In this document: positions 34,581 to 43,957 of the stretch, in pieces
Position numbering within the stretch: position 1 is the first letter of the stretch
Layout of the letters: the number at the start of each line of letters is the position of its first letter
Assembly (NCBI RefSeq): GCF_900088535.1
Contig: NZ_LT578417.1
Span: 496,001 to 560,000, forward strand
Length of the DNA: 64,000 nt
Reading direction: 5' to 3'
Source: Cyanobium sp. NIES-981
GTDB lineage: Bacteria; Cyanobacteriota; Cyanobacteriia; PCC-6307; Cyanobiaceae
The notes under the pieces: generated by a model
What the model was told of the DNA's origin: nothing
Databases searched by the model: none
Seen by the model: only the letters and a program-made list of their open reading frames with translations
Translations under genes and position numbers: made by a program

Positions 34581-34988
34581 CTAGCTTCCGGCCTCGGAGT
34601 CATGGCGCTGCGGCGCGGTGAGCCGGGGGGCTTCCAGCGGAGGCGGATCCCCAGCCGCCTGCAGGGCCTGCAGCCACTCGCGGGCACTGTCACGCAGCCG
34701 GGCCAGATCGATACCCAGGGCCTGATCGTCGCAGCCACGCAGCCGCCCCAGACCCTCGCCGGTGAGAATGGTGGCCCCACGGCGGTTCCCCCGCTCCAGG
34801 TGCAGTTGCCCCACGGCGATCTGGAGGATTCCCTGGAGCACGGGACGGAGCGGGCCTGCGGTCTCGTGCCACAGCTCCTCGAACCCGTCGTGGCAGGCGT
34901 ACCAGTCGCCTGCGTTGAAGCAGGCAATGGCTTCGGCCAGGCGGGGGTCGCGGATCAGGCTCGATTCCTCGTCGTGGTCAGGAGGCAA
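34581..34988 (-). CDS. DUF309 domain protein
   Basis: The product is 135 aa. It has the DUF309 signature AIACFNAGDWYACHDGFEEL followed by WHETAGPLRPVLQGILQIAV, with the conserved H-E and W-H residues that suggest a metal site in a helical bundle. Function is unknown. It lies 9 bp downstream of the typA stop on the same strand, so it may share its transcript. Confidence 0.88.
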   Translation of the reverse strand: MPPDHDEESSLIRDPRLAEAIACFNAGDWYACHDGFEELWHETAGPLRPVLQGILQIAVGQLHLERGNRRGATILTGEGLGRLRGCDDQALGIDLARLRDSAREWLQALQAAGDPPPLEAPRLTAPQRHDSEAGS

Positions 34989-34997
34989 CGCGGGAAC

Positions 34998-36806
34998 TCA
35001 GCGCTTGGCCGCCTTCTTGCTGGGCAGCTTGCGGAGGCGGATGGACTCCGGGGTGACCTCCAGCATCTCGTCAGGGCCGATGTATTCGAGGGCCCGCTCC
35101 AGGGTCATCTGCACGGGAGCCTGGAGGGTGTCGAGTTCCTCCGCGCCTGCTGATCTCATGTTGGTGAGTTGCTTGGCCTTGCAGACGTTGATCTCAAGAT
35201 CCTGGGGCCTGTTGTTCTCTCCGATGATCATCCCCTTGTACACCTTGGTGCCGGGAGTGATGAAGAACTGACCGCGATCCTCGGCATTCTTGAGTGCATA
35301 GAAGGTGGCTGCTCCCTCTTCAAAGGCGATCAGAACGCCGTTGCGGCGTGCATCGAAGTCGCCCTGCATGGGGCGGTAATCCAGGAAGGAGTGACTCATG
35401 ATGCCTTCCCCTCGCGTGGCACGGATGAATTCACCGCGAAAACCGATCAGCCCGCGGGACGGCACCACGAACTCCAGCTGGGTGCGGCCGTCGTTCGTAT
35501 TTTCCATGTTCTGCATTTCCGCTTTGCGGATACCAAGCTTCTCGATGCAAGCCCCCACGGACACCTCTGGCACATCGAGGACAAGCGTTTCATAGGGCTC
35601 GCTCGGCGTGCCATCGATGGTGCGGAAAATCACCTGGGGCTGGCTCACCTGGAATTCATAGCCCTCCCGCCGCATTGTTTCGATCAGGATGCCGAGGTGC
35701 AGCTCACCTCTGCCACTCACGGCCCAGCGATCAGGGGAATCGGTGTCTTCCACCCGCAGGGCCACGTTGGTGAGGAGCTCCTTCTGCAGGCGATCGCGGA
35801 TCTGACGGCTGGTGACGAATTTCCCTTCCTTGCCGGCAAAGGGAGAATCGTTGACCACGAAGGTCATCTGAAGTGTGGGCTCATCCACCTTGATCAGAGG
35901 CAGGGCCTCCGGGTTGTCCGGACAGGCGATCGTTTCACCGATGTTCACTTCATCGAAACCGGCCACAGCCACAAGGTCCCCGGCACTGGCCTCCTCGATC
36001 TCCACGCGCTGCAGGCCCTGGAAACCGAGCAGCTTGCTGATGCGACCCCGCTTGACGCTGCCGTCGTCACGCAGCAGGGCGGCGGGCTGGCCTGACCTGA
36101 TCGTGCCGTTGTGGATACGGCCGATCATGATCCGGCCCAGGAAATCGCTGTAATCCAGGGTGGTGACCTGAAGCTGCAGGGGCTTGGTCGGATCACCCAC
36201 CGGCGGCGGCACGTGGCGCAGGATGGCATCGAAGAGCGGCCGCATCGTGTCGCTGTCGGTCTTCATGTCCGGCTTGGCGTAGCCGCCCATGCCGCTGCCG
36301 AACAGGTAGGGAAAGTCGCACTGGTCGTCGTCCGCGCCAAGTTCGAGGAACAGATCCAGCACCTTGTCGACGGCGATCTCCGGATCCACCCGGGCCCGGT
36401 CGATCTTGTTCACGAACACGATGGGGCGAAGGCCTTTCTCCAGGGCCTTCTTCAGCACGAAGCGGGTCTGGGGCATCGGCCCCTCATTGGCGTCCACGAT
36501 CAGGAGGCAGCCATCCACCATCCCGAGCACCCGTTCCACCTCGCCACCGAAATCGGCGTGGCCGGGGGTGTCCACGATGTTGATGCGGATCCCCTCGTAA
36601 TCCACCGCGGTGTTCTTGCTCAGGATCGTGATTCCACGCTCTCGCTCGAGATCGTTGGAATCCATCACGCAGGTGGGAACCGCTTCGTTGTCCCGGAAAA
36701 TGCCTGACTGAGCGAGCAGCGCGTCGACGAGGGTGGTTTTGCCGTGGTCGACGTGGGCAATGATCGCAATGTTGCGAATCGGCGTGCCTGGATGTGCGCC
36801 GCTCAT
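34998..36806 (-). CDS. typA: ribosome-associated GTPase TypA/BipA
   Basis: The product is 602 aa from ATG 36806. BipA/TypA is a translational GTPase involved in ribosome assembly and stress response. The G1 motif is [16 protein letters not shown]2/switch is [21 protein letters not shown]3 is [14 protein letters not shown] and G4 is NKIDR. The C-terminal BipA-specific domain ends in a lysine-rich tail (LPSKKAAKR). An in-frame extension to 36962 exists but the family start is used. Confidence 0.97.
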   Translation of the reverse strand: MSGAHPGTPIRNIAIIAHVDHGKTTLVDALLAQSGIFRDNEAVPTCVMDSNDLERERGITILSKNTAVDYEGIRINIVDTPGHADFGGEVERVLGMVDGCLLIVDANEGPMPQTRFVLKKALEKGLRPIVFVNKIDRARVDPEIAVDKVLDLFLELGADDDQCDFPYLFGSGMGGYAKPDMKTDSDTMRPLFDAILRHVPPPVGDPTKPLQLQVTTLDYSDFLGRIMIGRIHNGTIRSGQPAALLRDDGSVKRGRISKLLGFQGLQRVEIEEASAGDLVAVAGFDEVNIGETIACPDNPEALPLIKVDEPTLQMTFVVNDSPFAGKEGKFVTSRQIRDRLQKELLTNVALRVEDTDSPDRWAVSGRGELHLGILIETMRREGYEFQVSQPQVIFRTIDGTPSEPYETLVLDVPEVSVGACIEKLGIRKAEMQNMENTNDGRTQLEFVVPSRGLIGFRGEFIRATRGEGIMSHSFLDYRPMQGDFDARRNGVLIAFEEGAATFYALKNAEDRGQFFITPGTKVYKGMIIGENNRPQDLEINVCKAKQLTNMRSAGAEELDTLQAPVQMTLERALEYIGPDEMLEVTPESIRLRKLPSKKAAKR

Positions 36807-36925
36807 AAATTGAGATTTCCTACAGTAACGGATGAAGCCAAGGGAAGATCCTAACGCATCCCCATGCCTGGGGCTCCGATCCCATTCCACGCGCGGTGAC
36901 TGCCGTTCGCTCAGTGCGGTCCATC

Positions 36926-36947
36926 GATCCACTCCGGATCCACTCCG
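36926..36947. repeat. 11-bp direct duplication
   Basis: GATCCACTCCG occurs at 36926-36936 and again directly at 36937-36947, in the 225-bp gap between the VanY-like gene and the typA start. Nothing else was recognised in this gap except a 5-bp hairpin CCCCA-TGCC-TGGGG near 36860. Confidence 0.7.
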
Positions 36948-37031
36948 CCCGGCCAGGACCATTCCTGAGGGGAACGCGCAGATGTGGGCCGTGTGCCATG
37001 GCTCCGTTCAGGGCCTGCTCAGGCAGCCGCT

Positions 37032-37709
37032 TCAGCGGGCCAGCCGCTGGGCGGGCTCGAACATCCGCAGCGCGTCGGCGGTGCCCTCGAAGCGCCAGTG
37101 CCAGGGCTCGTAGCTCACGCCCTGGGCATTGTCCCGCGGGAAGGAGAGGGTGAAGTGGTAGCGGGCGGCATTGCGCTCCAGCCATCGGTAGGCCGGCGTC
37201 TCCTCGAACCCGGTGGAGAGGTTGGTCTGGGGCAGGCGCGCATCTCCCAGGTCGACGGCATAGCCCGTGCTGTGCTCGGAGAAGCCTGGCGGCGCGCTCA
37301 CCTCGGCCCGTTCCCGGGCGTTCTGGTTCCGCTCCGCCTTCACACCGAAGAAGATGTCCTTCTGCAGGTCCTGGGAACGGAAGGCACTGAGCACCTCCAG
37401 GCTGACGCCATCACGGTCGGCGGCCCGCAGCATGGCCAGGAGGGCTTCGGCGGCATCCCGGTGCAGTTCGAGGCCCGTGCCCACGCTCACCAGCAGGGAG
37501 GGCTCCGCCTCTGGGTAGGGGAAGTGCCCCAGCAGCCGTCCGTCGGCGCTTTGCTGGGCATCGAGCCCCGGCACCGGACCGGGCGCGAGCCGGGGACCGA
37601 GCCAGCCCCGCACGGCGGGAAGCTGGAAGGCCCCCACCAGCGCCAGCACGGCTGCACCGAGGAGCAGCAGCCGCCTCCGCCCCATGGGGCGAGGAGACGT
37701 GAACGCCAT
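37032..37709 (-). CDS. M15 family D-alanyl-D-alanine carboxypeptidase (VanY-like)
   Basis: The product is 225 aa from ATG 37709; an ATG at 37685 is the alternative. A hydrophobic N-terminus (RRRLLLLGAAVLALVGAF) anchors or exports it. The M15B zinc motif S-x-H-x-x-G-x-A-x-D is present as SEHSTGYAVD and the E-x-W-H motif as EPWHWRF. It should trim peptidoglycan side chains in the periplasm. It is divergent from chlP. Confidence 0.9.
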   Translation of the reverse strand: MAFTSPRPMGRRRLLLLGAAVLALVGAFQLPAVRGWLGPRLAPGPVPGLDAQQSADGRLLGHFPYPEAEPSLLVSVGTGLELHRDAAEALLAMLRAADRDGVSLEVLSAFRSQDLQKDIFFGVKAERNQNARERAEVSAPPGFSEHSTGYAVDLGDARLPQTNLSTGFEETPAYRWLERNAARYHFTLSFPRDNAQGVSYEPWHWRFEGTADALRMFEPAQRLAR

Positions 37710-38057
37710 TGGGTTGACGCGTTCAGCAACCGGGATGTCCTCGGCGGCCAGGACCTGGCCCGGGCGGCGGGGCTTCAGTGGCACCCGCCCGCCCCGGCAG
37801 ATCGGCCGGCCGATGTTGTCGCCCTGGGCATCACGGATCGGGAGACAGCTTTGTTGAGGCTTTGTAACAACATCGGGACAACTGTCGTAAGGAGCACCGC
37901 CGGCAGGGTTGGGGTTGGCGGGCTCGATGCAGGGCTGATCCGCTCTGGGGCGACCGCTGGTGACGATCCTAGTTGCGAAGGCCCAAGTCCACCCCGTAGG
38001 ACCCGGCAACGGTGTTAGCTTCCGGGCCAGAACCTTTTCAGGCGGAGCGTTTTCCCG
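37710..38057. other. intergenic region with inverted repeats between the VanY-like gene and chlP
   Basis: The 348 bp hold no convincing gene. Visible structure includes a 14-bp palindrome ATCGGCCGGCCGAT at 37801-37814 and a 9-bp inverted repeat CGATGTTGT (37811-37819) with ACAACATCG (37867-37875). A short inverted repeat TTGTT/AACAA lies inside it at 37851-37870. The promoters of both divergent genes must lie here. Confidence 0.6.
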
Positions 38058-39470
38058 ATGTTGCGTGTCGCGGTGGTGGGTGGCGGCCCCAGTGGTTCCT
38101 GTGCCGCTGAGGTGCTCGCCAAGGCCGGCATTCAAACCTGGATCTTCGAGCGAAAGCTCGACAATGCCAAGCCCTGCGGCGGCGCCATCCCGCTGTGCAT
38201 GGTGTCCGAGTTCGATCTGCCTGAATCGATCATCGATCGCAAAGTCCGCAACATGCGGATGATCTCCCCTTCCAACCGGGAAGTGGATATCCATCTCGAC
38301 GACGAGAATGAGTACATCGGCATGTGCCGTCGCGAGATTCTGGATGCCTTCCTGCGCAATCGTGCCGCTGATCTGGGCGCCCATCTGGTCAATGGGCTTG
38401 TCACCAAGATCGATACCGGCAAGAACCGACAGGGGCCTTACACCCTCACCTACTCCGACTACGGTTCCGGTGAGGCGACCGGTGAGACCAGGACCCTCGA
38501 AGTGGATCTGATCGTGGGCGCCGACGGCGCCAACAGCCGCGTGGCCAAGGCCATGGACGCAGGCGACTACAACGTGGCGATCGCCTTCCAGGAGCGAATC
38601 AAGCTCCCGGCCAAGGAGATGAGCTACTACGAAGACCTGGCCGAGATGTATGTCGGTACGGACGTGTCTCCGGACTTCTACGCCTGGGTGTTCCCCAAAT
38701 ACGACCACGTGGCGGTTGGGACCGGCACCATGCAGAACAACCAGGCCCTGATCAAGGGCCTGCAGGAGGGCATTCGCCTGAGGGCCCGCAAGCGGCTGGT
38801 GAACGGCGAAGTGATCAAGGTGGAAGCCCACCCGATTCCGGAACATCCGCGGCCTCGCCGCGTTGTGGGACGCATGGCGCTGGTGGGTGACGCCGCCGGT
38901 TACGTGACCAAGAGTTCGGGCGAAGGCATCTACTTCGCCGCCAAGAGCGGGCGGATGTGTGCCGAGGAGATCGTGGCTGCCAGCCAGGGAGGCCGGAGGA
39001 TTCCCAGCGAGGCTGACCTCAAGACCTACCTGCGCAAGTGGGATCGGCAGTACGGCGCCACCTACAAGGTGCTCGAGATTCTCCAGAACATTTTTTACCG
39101 CAACGACGCAGCCCGCGAAGCCTTCGTGGAGATGTGCGATGACAAGGACGTGCAGCGCCTCACCTTCGACAGCTATCTGTACAAGAGGGTGGTGGCCATG
39201 AATCCCTGGCAGCAGCTCAAGCTCACCCTGCTCACCCTGGGTGCGGTGCTGCGCGGCAATGCCCTGGCTCCCCAGAGCTACAGACCCGTGGACAGTGCCG
39301 TGCGGGATGACGATGAAGTCTCCGCGATGCTGGCGGTGAGCACCATCAAAGGTGGCATCAGGATGCGGGGCGAGAAGCCCCAGCCTCCTACCGCCATCCC
39401 CCAGGCTGCCGGGGTTCCCGCCGCCGATGGCGACACTGCCGAGCGCGAGCCGGTGCTGGCGGCGAAGTGA
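38058..39470 (+). CDS. chlP: geranylgeranyl diphosphate/chlorophyll reductase
   Basis: The product is 470 aa. ChlP reduces the geranylgeranyl chain to phytyl for chlorophyll a and tocopherol. The FAD-binding start is LRVAVVGGGPSGSCAAEVLA, followed by FERKLDNAKPCGGAIPLCMV, with ADGANSRVAKAMDAG near residue 158 and GDAAGYVTKSSGEGIYFAAK near 278, all characteristic. The C-terminal ~60 residues are a low-complexity Pro/Ala tail after the conserved YRPVDSAVRD. Confidence 0.97.
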   Translation: MLRVAVVGGGPSGSCAAEVLAKAGIQTWIFERKLDNAKPCGGAIPLCMVSEFDLPESIIDRKVRNMRMISPSNREVDIHLDDENEYIGMCRREILDAFLRNRAADLGAHLVNGLVTKIDTGKNRQGPYTLTYSDYGSGEATGETRTLEVDLIVGADGANSRVAKAMDAGDYNVAIAFQERIKLPAKEMSYYEDLAEMYVGTDVSPDFYAWVFPKYDHVAVGTGTMQNNQALIKGLQEGIRLRARKRLVNGEVIKVEAHPIPEHPRPRRVVGRMALVGDAAGYVTKSSGEGIYFAAKSGRMCAEEIVAASQGGRRIPSEADLKTYLRKWDRQYGATYKVLEILQNIFYRNDAAREAFVEMCDDKDVQRLTFDSYLYKRVVAMNPWQQLKLTLLTLGAVLRGNALAPQSYRPVDSAVRDDDEVSAMLAVSTIKGGIRMRGEKPQPPTAIPQAAGVPAADGDTAEREPVLAAK

Positions 39471-39525
39471 ACCCGAGACTGATCTGCCGCGCCGCAGGGG
39501 ACCCATGCCCCTCGGCGTCGGGGGA

Positions 39526-41703
39526 TCAGCTCTGCAGCACCCGGAAGTCGGCCAGCACGGCGGCCTGGTTGCGGAGCACGCCGAGCATGGCCAGTCGGTT
39601 GGCCCGCACAGCGGCATTCTCCGCCATCACCATCACGCTGCCGTCTCCATCGAAGAAGGCAGCGAGCACCTCGGCGCTCTGCTCCAGCGCTGAGGCGAGC
39701 GCGTTGTAGCCCTCGCTGGTGCAGCTGGTGGCCAGGGGTTGCAGCTGCTTCAGCACCTCCAGCATGCCGGCCTCCGAGGGCTTCTCGAACAGCGAGGCAT
39801 CCACCACGGCCTGCGGGCTGAGCACGTCGTCCGGGAGGTCCCCTTTCTCGGCCAACCGGGCCGCCCGCGTCACCACCGCCTGAACGCCGGCCAGCCGCTG
39901 CTCGCGCCGCAGTGACGCGAGCAGATGCCCACGTTGCCGCACATCGCCCGGATCGCGCAGCAGCCGACCGATCGGCAGTGCCTGGCCTGCCACGGCCGCC
40001 ACCAGATCCGCCTCCAGCCCTTCCTCCTCCAGCAGGCTGGCGAGGCGTTGGCGGAGGAACTCGGCCAGGTCGTTCCGCAACTGCTCTGCGGAGACCTCCA
40101 GGCCGGGCAGCAGGCTGGCCCAGTGGAGGCTGCAGCGCACGAGCAGGGCCTCCAGATCCAGGGTCCATCCCCGGGCCCAGAGGATCTGCATCAGCCCGTT
40201 CCCGGCACGGCGCAGGGCATAGGGATCGGACGAGCCGCTGGGCCGCTCCCCCTTGGCAAAGATGCTGAGCAGCAGCTCGAGGCGCTCGGCCACGGCCACC
40301 ACAGCGCCTGGCACCGATTCGGGCAGGGTGTCACCCGCCCCCCGGGGCAGGTAGTGCTCCAGCACCGCCAGGGCCACGGCCCTCGGTTCCCCTTCAGCCA
40401 GCAGGTATTTCCCTCCCATCACCCCCTGCAGCTCGGGGAACTCACCCACCATCTGGCTCACCAGATCGTGCTTGCAGAGGTGGGTGGCCCGCCGGGCATG
40501 GTCCGCGTCGGCTCCCTGCAGGGCCAGCGCCTCGAGCAGCACGTCCGTGCACCATTCCATGCGCTCGACGCGATCGCGCAGCGAGCCGAGGCCCTCGGCG
40601 AAGGTGACCCGTGCCAGCTGGTCACGCCGGTCGATGCTCGCCACGGCGCGATCGGCCTCGATGAAGAAGCGCGCATCGGCCAGCCGGGCCCTGAGCACAC
40701 GTTCATTGCCACGGCGCACGGTGTCCTGGGCTTCAGCCCGGCCGTTGCTGACGCAGAGGAAGCTCGGCAGCAGCACGCCGCGGGCAGCGGCGGCCAGCGG
40801 ATCCACGGTGGCCCCCAGCTGGTAGAGCGGCACGTAGCGCTGATGGGCCCGCATCACCGTGCTCAGCACCTCCGCCGGCAGATCCAGATAGGTGGGCTCC
40901 AGCCGGCCTTCGATCAGCAGAGGCTGCTCCACCAGATCGGTGAGTTCCTCCAGCAGCGTGTCCGGAAGATCCGCCCGGGCATGGAGCGCCCCAGCCGCTG
41001 TGGCGATGGCCTCCCGGATCCAGGCGCCCCGGGCAGCGCGGCTCACCATCACGCCGGCCGCTGCAAGGGTCTCGGCGTACTGCCCGGCAGCGGCAATCAC
41101 CACCGGCCCGGGCACCAGCCGGTGGCCCCGGCTCTGGCGTCCCGAGGCCACGGCCGGGTCGCTGCCCGGCAGCTCCACCGGCACCACCTGCTCATTCAGC
41201 AGTGCCACCAGCCAGCGCACGGGCCTGGAGAAGCGGCACTCGCCCTCACCCCAGCGCATGAAGCGACGTCCCTGAAGCTGTTGGATCCAGCCCGGGATGA
41301 GGGAGGCCAGCACGTCGGCGGTGCTGCGGCCCGGCTCCCGCAGCACCGCGAACACGAAAGGTCCTTTCGGGGTGTCGCGGATCTCGAGCCGGTCCGGTGG
41401 CACGCCGCAACGCCTGGCAAACCCCCGGGCGGCCTCGGTGGGAACGCCGTCGCGGAACGCCTGGGCAGCGGGCGGGCCCTTGCGCTCCTCCTGGCGGTCG
41501 TGCTGCTGCGGCGGCAGACCCTGGATGGTCACGGCCAGACGCCGTGGGGTGCTGGTGCACTCCACCCCAGCGTGGTCCAGCCGCTGCTCCTCGAGGCTGG
41601 AGCTCACCAGAGCCTCCAGCTGGGGCAGGGCGAGGCGCGCGAAGTCTGCCGGCAGTTCCTCGGTTCCGATCTCGAGCAGAAACGTCGACACGCGGGCAGG
41701 CAC
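39526..41703 (-). CDS. glyS: glycyl-tRNA synthetase beta subunit
   Basis: The product is about 725 aa from GTG 41703; TTG 41715 and GTG 41691 are alternatives. The alpha2-beta2 enzyme charges tRNA-Gly. Family signatures are FLLEIGTEELPADFARLALP at the N-terminus, the TPRRLAVTIQGLP segment, GEGECRFSRPVRWLVALL near residue 155 and the C-terminal anticodon-binding DALR-like domain (FDGDGSVMVMAENAAVRANR). glyQ is not in the window. The start is divergent from sir. Confidence 0.95.
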   Translation of the reverse strand: MPARVSTFLLEIGTEELPADFARLALPQLEALVSSSLEEQRLDHAGVECTSTPRRLAVTIQGLPPQQHDRQEERKGPPAAQAFRDGVPTEAARGFARRCGVPPDRLEIRDTPKGPFVFAVLREPGRSTADVLASLIPGWIQQLQGRRFMRWGEGECRFSRPVRWLVALLNEQVVPVELPGSDPAVASGRQSRGHRLVPGPVVIAAAGQYAETLAAAGVMVSRAARGAWIREAIATAAGALHARADLPDTLLEELTDLVEQPLLIEGRLEPTYLDLPAEVLSTVMRAHQRYVPLYQLGATVDPLAAAARGVLLPSFLCVSNGRAEAQDTVRRGNERVLRARLADARFFIEADRAVASIDRRDQLARVTFAEGLGSLRDRVERMEWCTDVLLEALALQGADADHARRATHLCKHDLVSQMVGEFPELQGVMGGKYLLAEGEPRAVALAVLEHYLPRGAGDTLPESVPGAVVAVAERLELLLSIFAKGERPSGSSDPYALRRAGNGLMQILWARGWTLDLEALLVRCSLHWASLLPGLEVSAEQLRNDLAEFLRQRLASLLEEEGLEADLVAAVAGQALPIGRLLRDPGDVRQRGHLLASLRREQRLAGVQAVVTRAARLAEKGDLPDDVLSPQAVVDASLFEKPSEAGMLEVLKQLQPLATSCTSEGYNALASALEQSAEVLAAFFDGDGSVMVMAENAAVRANRLAMLGVLRNQAAVLADFRVLQS

Positions 41704-41785
41704 GGCAGCCGCCAACTTTATGGAGTGACGCGCAACGCGGCAGGCTGGAGGCCATCCCCATTCGCTACGGTCATCGGGCTAACGG

Positions 41786-43522
41786 GTGGTTGCCGACATC
41801 GTGACGTCAGGGCCGACAAAGTTCGAGCAACTGAAGGCCAGCAGTGGTCATCTGCGTGAGCCGCTCCTCAGTGAGCTCGGCAACACGGAGCCGAACTTCA
41901 CCGAAAACGCCGTTCAGATCCTCAAGTTCCACGGGAGCTACCAGCAGGACAACCGCGACAAGCGGCAGAAAGGCCAGACCAAGGACTGGCAGATGATGTT
42001 GAGGCTGCGCAATCCTGCCGGCCGTGTGCCAGCCCAGCTCTATCTCGCCATCGATGAGCTCGCCGACCGCTACGGGAACGGCACCCTCAGGGTCACCACC
42101 CGCCAGGCGTTCCAGATGCACGGGGTGCGGAAGGAGAACCTCAAGGAGGTGATCGGCACGATCGTGCGGTCCCTGGGCTCCACCCTGGCGGCATGTGGCG
42201 ACATCAACCGCAACGTGATGGCCCCTGCGGCCCCCTTCACCAAGGGGGGCTACCCCTCGGCCCGCCAACTGGCGGACGAGATCGCCGATCTGCTCGCTCC
42301 CAAAGCGGCGGAAGGCTCCTACCTCGATCTCTGGGTCGACGGGGAACTCAGCTACCGGATCAAGCCCAGTGCGCCGGTGCGCAAGGTGAAGGCCCGCCAG
42401 AGCGAGGGCGGCGTGTTCAGCGGCGATGCCGAGGAACCCCTCTACGGCGCCACCTATCTGCCCCGCAAGTTCAAGGTGGCGGTCACCGTGCCTGGCGACA
42501 ACTCGGTGGATCTGCTCACCCAGGACATCGGCCTGGTGCTGTTCTGCGACCCCCGGGGACGCCCCCAGGGCGCCAACGTGTACGTGGGTGGGGGCATGGG
42601 CCGAACCCACAACAAGGAGGAGACCTTCGCCCGCACCGCCGACCCTCTCGGCTACGTGGCCCATGGCCATCTGCTCGATCTGGTTCAGGCGATCGTCGCC
42701 CTGCAGCGCGACCACGGCGATCGGCAGCAACGCCGCCACGCCCGCATGAAATACCTCATCCACGACCGCGGCGTGGACTGGTTCCGCCAGGAACTCCAGG
42801 AGAATTTCTTCCCCCATCCGATCCAGGGGATGCGCCCTGAGCCCAAAGCCCGGCTGGAGGACTACCTGGGCTGGCATCGCCAGGACCGGGGGCTCTGGTT
42901 CGTGGGGCTGCCTGTGCTGTGCGGCCGCATCGCCGGGCCGCTGAAGCAGGGGCTGCGCCAGCTTGTGGACACCTACAAGCTGGAGCTGCGCCTCACCCCG
43001 AACCAGGACCTGCTGCTCTGCAACATCGGCAGCGCCCAGCGCAGCAGCGTCCGCTCCGACCTGGCAGCCATGGGCATCGAGACGCCCGAGGCACCGCCGC
43101 CGCTGGCGCGCCATGCCCTGGCCTGCCCCGCCCTGCCGCTCTGCGGCCTGGCGGTGACCGAGGCGGAACGGGTGCTGCCCGATGTCCTGGAACGCCTCGA
43201 TGGACTGCTGCATCAGCTGGGAATCAGCCGGCCCGTGCTGGTGCGCATGACCGGCTGCCCGAACGGCTGCGCCCGCCCCTACATGGCGGAGATCGGCCTG
43301 GTGGGCAGTGGGCCGGATCTCTACCAGCTCTGGCTGGGGGGAACACCCAACCTCAGCCGCCTGGCCGAGCCCTATCTCGAGAAGATGCCTCTCGCCGCTC
43401 TGGAGCCCACCCTGGAGCCGCTGCTGCTGGCCTGGCATGGGGCCGGCGGCCGCATCAGCTTCGGCGACTTCGTCGCACGGCAGGGGCGGCCGGCCATCGA
43501 AGCCATGCTCGCCGCGGTGTGA
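41786..43522 (+). CDS. sir: sulfite reductase, ferredoxin-dependent
   Basis: The product is 578 aa from GTG 41786 (GTG 41801 is an alternative). It reduces sulfite to sulfide in assimilation using ferredoxin. The siroheme and 4Fe-4S cysteines are in ACPALPLCGLAVTEAER and MTGCPNGCARPYMAEIG, and the substrate arginine/lysine regions (LRVTTRQAFQMHGVRKENL, CGDINRNVMAPAAPF) are intact. Nitrite reductase is the sister family, but the C-terminal pattern and the lack of neighbouring nitrate genes favour sulfite reductase. Confidence 0.95.
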   Translation: MVADIVTSGPTKFEQLKASSGHLREPLLSELGNTEPNFTENAVQILKFHGSYQQDNRDKRQKGQTKDWQMMLRLRNPAGRVPAQLYLAIDELADRYGNGTLRVTTRQAFQMHGVRKENLKEVIGTIVRSLGSTLAACGDINRNVMAPAAPFTKGGYPSARQLADEIADLLAPKAAEGSYLDLWVDGELSYRIKPSAPVRKVKARQSEGGVFSGDAEEPLYGATYLPRKFKVAVTVPGDNSVDLLTQDIGLVLFCDPRGRPQGANVYVGGGMGRTHNKEETFARTADPLGYVAHGHLLDLVQAIVALQRDHGDRQQRRHARMKYLIHDRGVDWFRQELQENFFPHPIQGMRPEPKARLEDYLGWHRQDRGLWFVGLPVLCGRIAGPLKQGLRQLVDTYKLELRLTPNQDLLLCNIGSAQRSSVRSDLAAMGIETPEAPPPLARHALACPALPLCGLAVTEAERVLPDVLERLDGLLHQLGISRPVLVRMTGCPNGCARPYMAEIGLVGSGPDLYQLWLGGTPNLSRLAEPYLEKMPLAALEPTLEPLLLAWHGAGGRISFGDFVARQGRPAIEAMLAAV

Positions 43523-43592
43523 CCAGGGTGGAGACGGTGTCGAGGTTGGCCGCCGCCCCCCACCGGCCAGCCCCCTCCTGCCCCGGGCGCCT

Positions 43593-43604
43593 GAGGGGGG
43601 GGGG
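43593..43604. repeat. homopolymeric G10 tract between sir and the next gene
   Basis: A run of ten guanines lies in the 120-bp gap after sir. A one-base loss would place a GTG at 43519 (overlapping the sir stop as GTGA) in frame with the following secreted protein. Confidence 0.8.
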
Positions 43605-43642
43605 CCAACACCTGGGGCCGGCGCTGGTGGCTGCTGCTGGCC

Positions 43643-43957
43643 ATGACCGCCGTGGTTCAGCCCGTGCTGCCGGCTGCCGCCCAGGGGCGCCGTGGCCCAC
43701 CGCCACCGTCCCCGAAGGTCGTGATCTACGACCCCGATCCGCTCAGCTGTCAGCCCGACACCATCCGCCAGGCCTTCGCCCGCCATCTCGACCCCTTCGC
43801 GGATCAGAGTCCAGCGGTGCTGGCCCGCCTGCGGGTGGTGCAGCTGGAGATGACCGAATCCAGCCTGCGCCGTTGCGTGGCGAAGGGGCTGATGGAGCAG
43901 CAGGCCGCCGCCGCCCTGTTCCAGGAACTCGCCGCTCAGGGCTCCACCCGCCCATAG
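43643..43957 (+). CDS. small secreted hypothetical protein, possibly N-terminally truncated by a G-tract frameshift
   Basis: The product is 104 aa from ATG 43643. The first residues are the end of a signal sequence; the frame upstream reads WGRRWWLLLAMTAVVQPVLP, which would complete it, but there is no start codon before the stop at 43592. The mature part is soluble with two cysteines (LSCQPDTIRQAF and LRRCVAKGLMEQQ) and is unfamiliar to me. Its last 22 bp overlap the convergent VanX-like gene. Confidence 0.6.
   Translation: MTAVVQPVLPAAAQGRRGPPPPSPKVVIYDPDPLSCQPDTIRQAFARHLDPFADQSPAVLARLRVVQLEMTESSLRRCVAKGLMEQQAAAALFQELAAQGSTRP

Noticed and set aside
37865-37895. NtcA-type operator in the chlP upstream region
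   Set aside because: A GTA half-site is present but no TAC is found at the required 8-bp spacing.
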